A stretch of 22,082 nt of DNA from CAITQP01 sp964387965 (GTDB lineage: Bacteria; Patescibacteriota; Minisyncoccia; Phycocordibacterales; UBA9973): contig CAYLXO010000013.1 of NCBI GenBank assembly GCA_964387965.1, forward strand, positions 1 through 22,082. Direction: 5' to 3'. Each line of letters starts with the position of its first letter. Position 1 is the first letter of the stretch. A program made the position numbers and the translations under genes. Below the pieces are notes generated by a model. That model saw only the letters and a list, made by a program, of their open reading frames with translations. It searched no databases and had not been told where the DNA came from. Below, piece by piece: positions 1-4,810 of this stretch.

Positions 1-346
1 GTCGCTTCATAAAATCTTTTGCAAATGCTTTTGATGATTCAAGACGTGCTGCAGCTTTTGTCGGACCAAATACAGGAATATCTACAGCCATAAATGCATC
101 AACGATGCCAAGCGCGAGTGGATCATCAGGTCCAACAAAGACGAAATTGATTTTGTGTTTTGTTGCAAAAGAAACAAGTTCATGTATATCACTTGCAGGA
201 ATTGGCACGTTTTCCCCCAAAAGCTCGGTGCCTGCATTTCCCGGAGCAATATATAACTTTTCGAGCAGAGGAGACTGTTTAAACCGCCATGCAATTGCAT
301 GTTCTCTTCCGCCACCCCCGATGAGTAAAACACGTAACTTTGACAT
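1..346 (-). CDS. purD: Phosphoribosylamine-glycine ligase (GAR synthetase), N-terminal part, truncated by window edge
   Basis: Ligates glycine to phosphoribosylamine with ATP, the second step of de novo purine synthesis, in the cytoplasm. Translating the minus strand from ATG at 346 gives 115 open codons to the window edge. They start MSKLRVLLIGGGGREHAIAW, the typical PurD nucleotide-binding opening (GxGGREHA), followed by APGNAG (about residues 34-39) and VGPDDPLALGIVDAF (about 74-88), both family hallmarks. The ATP-grasp catalytic half lies outside the window. No Shine-Dalgarno site precedes the start; an extended -10 box (TGCTATAGT) ends 8 nt upstream, so the mRNA is leaderless or nearly so. 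It is divergent from the small plus-strand ORFs at 447 and is not contiguous with the purine cluster at 2545-10519. Identity is confident. Confidence 0.93.
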   Translation of the reverse strand, partial: MSKLRVLLIGGGGREHAIAWRFKQSPLLEKLYIAPGNAGTELLGENVPIPASDIHELVSFATKHKINFVFVGPDDPLALGIVDAFMAVDIPVFGPTKAAARLESSKAFAKDFMKR

Positions 347-354
347 ATAGTGCT

Positions 355-363
355 ACTATAGCA
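355..363 (-). promoter_or_regulatory. Extended -10 promoter of purD
   Basis: On the minus strand TGC-TATAGT ends 8 nt before the purD ATG. This is the same extended -10 (TGnTATAGT) that precedes guaB. A transcription start 7-9 nt after the hexamer would leave a leader of 0-2 nt. No clear -35 was identified. Confidence 0.6.
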
Positions 364-384
364 CCCACGGTGTTTTGGGAAATG

Positions 385-413
385 TTGACTAAAACGAATT
401 TTCATTATATTAT
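385..413 (+). promoter_or_regulatory. Sigma-70-type promoter for the small ORFs at 447-785
   Basis: TTGACT (385-390) and TATTAT (408-413) are separated by 17 bp. Predicted start is near 420, giving a leader of about 27 nt before the ATG at 447. The leader contains no Shine-Dalgarno sequence. Confidence 0.6.
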
Positions 414-446
414 ATAAATAATTGTTTAACCAGTAAATTCACAAGA

Positions 447-620
447 ATGGACAACTTCACAAGCGCATATACAAACATATATGCATATGACAAAAAAACA
501 TGGTCATCCGCAGGAGGGATAGAAAAACAACCTGAAGATGCGAAAATCGGTTCCGATTTAGATGCTGGCTCTTGGTCAAGCGGAAACGGTATTGAAAAAG
601 AAAAAATATTTTTCCACTAA
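447..620 (+). CDS. Small hypothetical protein, 57 aa
   Basis: Unrecognised. The ORF begins MDNFTSAYTNIYAYDKKTWS, is polar and Ser/Gly/Lys-rich in its second half, and ends at TAA 618-620 after an A/T homopolymer run. It is supported by a good promoter 34 bp upstream and a strong terminator after the following ORF, which shares its reading frame. No signal peptide or membrane segment. A -1 shift in the A/T tract near the stop would replace the last residue with a short tail ending PLYVPDY, so the end may be affected by a sequencing error or frameshift. Another frame (562-762) is also open here, so coding is plausible but not certain. Confidence 0.4.
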   Translation: MDNFTSAYTNIYAYDKKTWSSAGGIEKQPEDAKIGSDLDAGSWSSGNGIEKEKIFFH

Positions 621-632
621 AAAAACCACTGT

Positions 633-785
633 ATGTGCCAGATTATTAAAATCGGAGACAATACTGAAAACACATGCATTATGTGTACAATTCCGACAGA
701 TAACGAACAGTTACCTGTCAAAAAAATACCCGTCTTTGGCGATATCGAATATGCCCTTCTAAAGGGTGAACAAATTCCAGAATAA
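633..785 (+). CDS. Small hypothetical protein, 50 aa
   Basis: Unrecognised. It begins MCQIIKIGDNTENTCIMCTI and ends with the acidic/hydrophobic stretch IPVFGDIEYALLKGEQIPE. It lies in the same frame as the 447-620 ORF, separated only by that ORF's TAA and four codons, so the two could be remnants or parts of one gene. The pattern MCxxI...CxMC has three cysteines but no recognisable zinc-ribbon spacing. The stop is 8 nt before a strong hairpin terminator, which supports transcription through this ORF. No Shine-Dalgarno sequence precedes the ATG. Confidence 0.4.
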   Translation: MCQIIKIGDNTENTCIMCTIPTDNEQLPVKKIPVFGDIEYALLKGEQIPE

Positions 786-790
786 ATTTT

Positions 791-820
791 AAAAAGTCGG
801 ACTATACATCCGACTTTTTT
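791..820. terminator. Bidirectional terminator between the small ORFs and purN
   Basis: AAAAAGTCGGA (791-801) pairs with TCCGACTTTTT (809-819), 11 bp, loop of 7 nt, with T-runs on both strands. It serves the plus-strand ORFs and the convergent minus-strand purN ending at 822. Confidence 0.85.
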
Positions 821-821
821 G

Positions 822-1544
822 CTACCCATTTTTGTACTTATCTATTGCCTCTCTTTTACACTGTTCTAGAATTTCGTATTCTTCAGGTCGGATAAGTGGA
901 TCATTTCTATGAATCTCCCCTACGCGGTTATGCAAAAAATCTAAAAGTGTTTGTATTTGTACTTCATGCTCTATTGGAAGCATGCGGTCGGCAAGTGTTT
1001 CTGCAGTATCACCTTGCATGACAGGAACCCGAGAAAGTTTTACAACTTTTCCCTTATCAAATTCTGCTTCTACTCTCTGACTAGTTGCTTCGCTCCAATA
1101 ATCATGTCCTGTTCTCTCGACAAAACAAATACGCGCATGGTGCACACGCTTACCGTACATTCCAGCTCCGCCAAAATCTTCACGTCCGATATCAAGAGGT
1201 CCTGGATGCTGATTGGTCATCATTCCTCGATATCGCTCAATTACATTTTCTGGCGTCTTTACCATCCAGCCGTATTGTCCAACAAATTCTACTCCCCGTT
1301 TTTCACATTCTGACACTATTGCACTTCCAAACGTGCCGGGTGATGGAAACTTTTTTGGATTTATTACAATAACATCATTTGGATTCATCCCTGCCTCAAT
1401 TACTTTCTGTATACCAGGCGCATCCTCTTTGCTTGAAACAACAAGCACTGGAACAATACCTTCAAGTCTCCTGCCAGCACGACATTCTGAAATTATTCGT
1501 GATGCTGTAGTTCCCCCTCCTGAAATAAGTAATGCAATCTTCAT
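822..1544 (-). CDS. purN: Phosphoribosylglycinamide formyltransferase (PurN-like), divergent
   Basis: Expected to transfer a formyl group from 10-formyl-THF to GAR, step 3 of purine synthesis. The 240-residue protein opens MKIALLISGGGTTASRII, the PurN N-terminal strand and phosphate loop. It keeps the formyltransferase residues: Asn111 and His113 in TNQHPGPLD (usual form NIHPSLLP) and an Asp at 163 in AEFDKGKVV, in the place of the E/DLDGGP aspartate. It differs from E. coli PurN (212 aa) by about 12 extra residues between the GGAG region and the aspartate and by a charged C-terminal extension of about 25 residues. The start is supported by a -10 box ending 6 nt upstream. It stands alone between two terminators. 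The family is confident; exact substrate less so. Confidence 0.78.
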   Translation of the reverse strand: MKIALLISGGGTTASRIISECRAGRRLEGIVPVLVVSSKEDAPGIQKVIEAGMNPNDVIVINPKKFPSPGTFGSAIVSECEKRGVEFVGQYGWMVKTPENVIERYRGMMTNQHPGPLDIGREDFGGAGMYGKRVHHARICFVERTGHDYWSEATSQRVEAEFDKGKVVKLSRVPVMQGDTAETLADRMLPIEHEVQIQTLLDFLHNRVGEIHRNDPLIRPEEYEILEQCKREAIDKYKNG

Positions 1545-1550
1545 ATAAAA

Positions 1551-1559
1551 AATATACCA
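1551..1559 (-). promoter_or_regulatory. Extended -10 of the purN-like gene, predicted leaderless
   Basis: Minus-strand TGG-TATATT is followed by TTTTAT and then ATG, so 6 nt separate the -10 and the start codon, predicting transcription at the A of ATG. The -35 is poor. Confidence 0.6.
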
Positions 1560-1573
1560 TACAAGTAAACAAA

Positions 1574-1621
1574 AAGCCGTTCCAACATTGGAGCGACTTT
1601 TTGTCGCTGTCGGAACGGCTT
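1574..1621 (-). terminator. Terminator after the RMF-like gene
   Basis: AAGCCGTTCC (1574-1583) pairs perfectly with GGAACGGCTT (1612-1621), and a nested AGCGAC/GTCGCT stem lies inside. On the minus strand the long hairpin is followed by TTTTTG. Confidence 0.75.
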
Positions 1622-1629
1622 AAGATTAT

Positions 1630-1896
1630 TTATCCTCTGCGCGATTCGGCGTAAAGATATTCTATATGGGCATATTTAATACCCAAGAAAAAATTAGAAT
1701 TTTCAATTTTTTCTGCCGGTCTGACATTAAAAAATTGAATTCCTTTTTTGAAATCAGGGTTGTCTAATATTTTTGAGTCCCCAACTTCTTTCCCAAGTTG
1801 AAATGCTTGAAACTCGGGAACATTTTCTTTGTAAGGGTTTTCGCTGAAAACCCCATCTGCACCTTGTTTAAATGCACTGTTAATTGTTTTTTCCAT
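1630..1896 (-). CDS. Small protein with an RMF-like N-terminal motif, 88 aa
   Basis: The first half, AFKQGADGVFSENPYKENVP (residues 8-27) followed by EFQAFQLGKEVGD, follows the pattern of ribosome modulation factor-like proteins (QG..A...G...NPY......F/W..G...G). The match is by eye and moderate, since the usual Trp is Phe here. RMF proteins bind the ribosome near the 16S anti-Shine-Dalgarno region in stationary phase. Residues 50-88 resemble nothing I know. It is monocistronic, with a consensus promoter 104 bp upstream of the ATG and a terminator 8 bp after the stop. A perfect 16-bp inverted repeat sits in its leader. No Shine-Dalgarno sequence precedes the start. A ribosome-associated role is an inference. 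Confidence 0.65.
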   Translation of the reverse strand: MEKTINSAFKQGADGVFSENPYKENVPEFQAFQLGKEVGDSKILDNPDFKKGIQFFNVRPAEKIENSNFFLGIKYAHIEYLYAESRRG

Positions 1897-1910
1897 TTTA
1901 GTAGTTTTAA

Positions 1911-1960
1911 TTGTTAGAAAATTTGAATATTCTCAAATAAAAACTCAAATTTTCTAACAA
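1911..1960 (-). repeat. Perfect 16-bp inverted repeat in the leader of the RMF-like gene
   Basis: TTGTTAGAAAATTTGA (1911-1926) and its exact complement (1945-1960) flank an 18-nt A+T-rich loop. It starts 15 nt upstream of the ATG at 1896 and lies inside the predicted transcript, so the mRNA would form a long hairpin just before the start codon. It has no T-run after it and is not a terminator. Confidence 0.85.
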
Positions 1961-1999
1961 TAAGAACGACCGTTTTCAAAGTACCACAAAGTTATTAAC

Positions 2000-2028
2000 A
2001 TTGTATAATAATAATAATAATTTGTCAA
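2000..2028 (-). promoter_or_regulatory. Consensus promoter of the RMF-like gene
   Basis: Minus strand TTGACA (2028-2023), 17-bp spacer made of ATT repeats, then TACAAT (2005-2000). Predicted start near 1993 gives a leader of about 97 nt. This is one of the closest matches to the sigma-70 consensus in the window. Confidence 0.8.
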
Positions 2029-2063
2029 TAGCTAGAAATAGCCCTATAAATAAGGCTTTTTTT

Positions 2064-2094
2064 GCACATCTTGAGTTTTAACCTCAAGATGTGC
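2064..2094 (-). terminator. 12-bp stem-loop after the HIT gene; terminator or 3' stabiliser
   Basis: GCACATCTTGAG (2064-2075) pairs perfectly with CTCAAGATGTGC (2083-2094), loop of 7 nt, beginning 6 nt past the HIT stop. On the minus strand it is followed by seven A, not T, so it is not a classic intrinsic terminator; end protection or processing is possible. Confidence 0.55.
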
Positions 2095-2100
2095 CGGGGA

Positions 2101-2541
2101 TTACAAGTTTTTCTTGATCTCTTCTGCTACTTGTTTTAGTTCCTCAGCTGGAGATAAATCGCGATTTGCAACAGATCTATACAAAAACTGTCGTGGTTCG
2201 TATGCATACTTTACTTCATCTTCGCTTGTACGCGGAAGAAGGTGTAGATGAAAATGCGGAACAGATTGTCCTCCTACCCTGTTTTCGTTCCATGCATGGT
2301 TGAACCCTTCTGCATTAAATCCTTTTTTGAGCGATACCTTAATTTTTTCCATTGCAGAAAAAATTGCATCACGCTCTTCTTGCGTAAGTTCTTCGAATGT
2401 TGCGACACATCTTACTGGGCAAATTAACGTGTGCCCTGCGACAATAGGAATATTTGTGGGAAATGCCCAGACTAAATCATTTCGCAAGATCTCTCGCTCT
2501 CGACCACTAATGTTGTCGCAAAATGCACACTCCTTTTTCAT
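2101..2541 (-). CDS. HIT family nucleotide hydrolase/transferase
   Basis: A histidine-triad protein of 146 residues that likely hydrolyses nucleoside phosphoramidates or dinucleoside polyphosphates. The catalytic triad H96-F-H98-L-H100-LL is intact (HFHLHLLPR), and the N-terminal CAFC (Cys5, Cys8) is the usual zinc site partner in bacterial HIT proteins. It is the last gene of the purine cluster: its ATG starts 3 nt after the purF stop, so it is very probably cotranscribed and translationally coupled. Its job could be clean-up of adenylated side products, which is inference. Family assignment is confident; substrate is unknown. Confidence 0.92.
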   Translation of the reverse strand: MKKECAFCDNISGREREILRNDLVWAFPTNIPIVAGHTLICPVRCVATFEELTQEERDAIFSAMEKIKVSLKKGFNAEGFNHAWNENRVGGQSVPHFHLHLLPRTSEDEVKYAYEPRQFLYRSVANRDLSPAEELKQVAEEIKKNL

Positions 2542-2544
2542 ATA

Positions 2545-4017
2545 TTATTCTTTTGGAACGTCGTACGTAAAATCACCCTTTCGTTCATGAAGATCGATTG
2601 GATATTCACCTGTAAAACATGAGGTTGAAAATTGATCAGCCGGAAGTCCTGTAGCACGGATAAGTCCTTCGAGCGAGAGAAAATGAAGTGATGTCGCCCC
2701 TAAAAATTCACGAATTTCTTCGACTGTCTTTTGTGATGCAATCAAACTCTTTTGTTTTGGAGTATCAATTCCATAGAAGTCTGGGAACTTAACTGGTGGG
2801 CTTGAGATAATAAGATGTACCTCACTTGCACCAGCATCAAAAATTGCTTGCACAAGCTGACGACTCGTTGTACCACGCACGATGGAATCATCCATAATAA
2901 CAACTTTCTTACCTTTCAATACTTCAGGAAGTGGCGCAAGTTTTAGCTTTACACCCAAATCACGAGAATGCTGTTCTGGCTGAATAAATGTGCGGTGAAT
3001 GTAGCGGTTTTTTACAAGGGCCATCTCAAGCGGAATTCCTGACTCTCGTGAATATCCAATAGCAACTGGAATTGCAGTCTCAGGAACAGGTACAACAATA
3101 TCTGCATCTACTGTGTATTCTTTGGCAAGTTCAACTCCAGAATTTCTACGAACATCGTACACAAGTTTTCCTGCAATCATTGAATCTGGACGTGCAAAAT
3201 AAACGAATTCAAACAAGTCGAGTTTTGGGTTTGCAGGTAATACCTGTTCGCTTGTAAGACCTGAATCATTAATGATGATCATTTCTCCTGGACCAACTTC
3301 GCGCATATATTCTGCACCAATCGTCTTAAAAGCACATGACTCAGATGCGATAGCGTACCCGCCTTGGCTTACACCAGTCGAGACAGGCCCGCCATTTATT
3401 TTTCCAATACAAAGTGGTCTTATTCCGCATCCATCACGTACTGCAATAAGTTCGGTAGGAGTTGCTATAGTAAGTGCGTATGCACCAGTAAAAAGTGGTA
3501 ATACCGCTTTGACAGATTCAACGAGACTTTTCCCTGCTTTCATTTCCACGCCAATAGCTTCAGTCATGAGTTCTGAATCAGAACGATGATCAAGCTCAAC
3601 GCCTTTGTCTTTCAAAAAGTTGTTAAGCGCTTCTACGCTTGGAAGATTGCCGTTATGTGCAAGTGCAACTATTCCTCCAGTTGACTCTTCATTGTGTGGA
3701 TCAAGTTGTACATCAACGACTTCGTCAATAACGATTGGTTGCGCATGCGAAAGCATTGAGTCTCCACTTGTTGAATAACGGTTGTGCCCAATTGCAACAT
3801 GGCCTTTAAGCTTCAAAAGATGTGCCTCAGTATACGCAGCAGAAACGAGCCCCATACCACGATGTGTCGTGAGTGTCTCTCCATCCCCTACAGTGATACC
3901 TGAACTTTCTTGTCCACGATGCTGTAGCGAAAACAGGCCAAAAAACGCTAGGCGCGAAACATCTAGTCCTTTTCCATATATTCCAAATACTGCACATTTT
4001 TCACCGGATTGTTCCAT
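2545..4017 (-). CDS. purF: Amidophosphoribosyltransferase
   Basis: Commits PRPP to purine synthesis by moving the glutamine amide to form phosphoribosylamine. The 490-residue protein has an N-terminal class II glutaminase domain. The nucleophile is Cys8 (EKCAVFGIYG), so a 7-residue propeptide must be removed, as in the Bacillus type. HNRYSTSG (78-85) and AHNGNL (120-125) are glutaminase motifs. The PRPP-binding motif VVIMDDSIVRGTTS covers 372-385. The cysteines that hold the 4Fe-4S cluster in Bacillus PurF are missing: LFEFVYFARPDS, FPDFYGID and QFSTSCFTG replace the cysteine-bearing versions, so this is a cluster-free enzyme. The start lies 11 nt after purQ and 3 nt separate it from HIT. Confidence 0.96.
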   Translation of the reverse strand: MEQSGEKCAVFGIYGKGLDVSRLAFFGLFSLQHRGQESSGITVGDGETLTTHRGMGLVSAAYTEAHLLKLKGHVAIGHNRYSTSGDSMLSHAQPIVIDEVVDVQLDPHNEESTGGIVALAHNGNLPSVEALNNFLKDKGVELDHRSDSELMTEAIGVEMKAGKSLVESVKAVLPLFTGAYALTIATPTELIAVRDGCGIRPLCIGKINGGPVSTGVSQGGYAIASESCAFKTIGAEYMREVGPGEMIIINDSGLTSEQVLPANPKLDLFEFVYFARPDSMIAGKLVYDVRRNSGVELAKEYTVDADIVVPVPETAIPVAIGYSRESGIPLEMALVKNRYIHRTFIQPEQHSRDLGVKLKLAPLPEVLKGKKVVIMDDSIVRGTTSRQLVQAIFDAGASEVHLIISSPPVKFPDFYGIDTPKQKSLIASQKTVEEIREFLGATSLHFLSLEGLIRATGLPADQFSTSCFTGEYPIDLHERKGDFTYDVPKE

Positions 4018-4028
4018 ATTGTTAGAGT

Positions 4029-4808
4029 CTATTTATAATACGAAACTGCATTTTTAAAAAGTTGAAAACTATCTCCGTATGTTGGCAATTTTTTACCTTG
4101 CTTCTTCAAATCTTCCCGTAGCACCATCCAATCAGGACGTTGGTGGAAAAACATCCCTCGTTCAGGATGTGGCATCATACCCAACACTCTTCCATCATAT
4201 GCAAACACACCTGCAATGTCTGCTGTTGAGCCATTTGGATTTGCCACTAAATTCTGATATTCGCACATCGCTCCATCAGTATATTTAAAAGCAATTGCGC
4301 CTTCGTTATCTAATGCATCAAGTCCTCCATCTTCGCTTGGTATATATTTTCCTTCTCCATGTGCAATTGGTACAGAAATGATACCGATGCCTTTAGTCCA
4401 TGGGCTTTTGCCTACAGGTTCAAGGTCTACCCATCTATCGATATATCGCGCACCTTCGTTGTACGTAAGTGCTCCTGGTAAAATTCCTGCACTCGTTAGA
4501 ATTTGAAATCCATTACAAATACCAATCATGAGTGTGTCACGCTCCAAGAATTTTCGAAGCGCGTCACCCAAGTGCGATTTCAATTTGTTTCCGTATGCCT
4601 TTCCAGAACCGGTATCATCCCCGTATGAAAACCCTCCTGGCATTGCAAGTATCTGATATGTATCGAGCATTTTAGGATTTTCGATGACATCATTGATATG
4701 AACGATATCAGCTGTCGCACCTGCTGATTCAAATGCAAATTTTGTCTCAGTCTCACAATTGAGACCGTATCCAGAAAATACTATTACTTTTGGTTTCGCT
4801 TTTGCCAT
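4029..4808 (-). CDS. purQ: FGAM synthase glutaminase subunit
   Basis: Class I glutamine amidotransferase that supplies ammonia to PurL for FGAR to FGAM conversion. Triad residues are visible: nucleophile Cys98 in MIGICNGFQIL, and His214/Glu216 in MMPHPERGMF. The N-terminus KVIVFSGYGLNCETET matches PurQ (usual G.NC). At 259 residues it is about 30 longer than Bacillus PurQ; a C-terminal tail of about 40 residues follows the HPE motif. It begins 2 nt after the purL stop and ends 11 nt before purF. AAAGGA upstream of the ATG is part of the last purL codons and is the only faint Shine-Dalgarno-like string in the cluster. Confidence 0.95.
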   Translation of the reverse strand: MAKAKPKVIVFSGYGLNCETETKFAFESAGATADIVHINDVIENPKMLDTYQILAMPGGFSYGDDTGSGKAYGNKLKSHLGDALRKFLERDTLMIGICNGFQILTSAGILPGALTYNEGARYIDRWVDLEPVGKSPWTKGIGIISVPIAHGEGKYIPSEDGGLDALDNEGAIAFKYTDGAMCEYQNLVANPNGSTADIAGVFAYDGRVLGMMPHPERGMFFHQRPDWMVLREDLKKQGKKLPTYGDSFQLFKNAVSYYK

Positions 4809-4810
4809 AC

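Noticed and set aside
951..1313. Plus-strand 120-aa ORF
   Set aside because: Antisense to purN, which has clear family motifs; no promoter or family resemblance.
2041..2062. Plus-strand terminator AGCC...GGCT followed by T7
   Set aside because: Stem is only four base pairs plus weak extension, and no plus-strand gene lies upstream.
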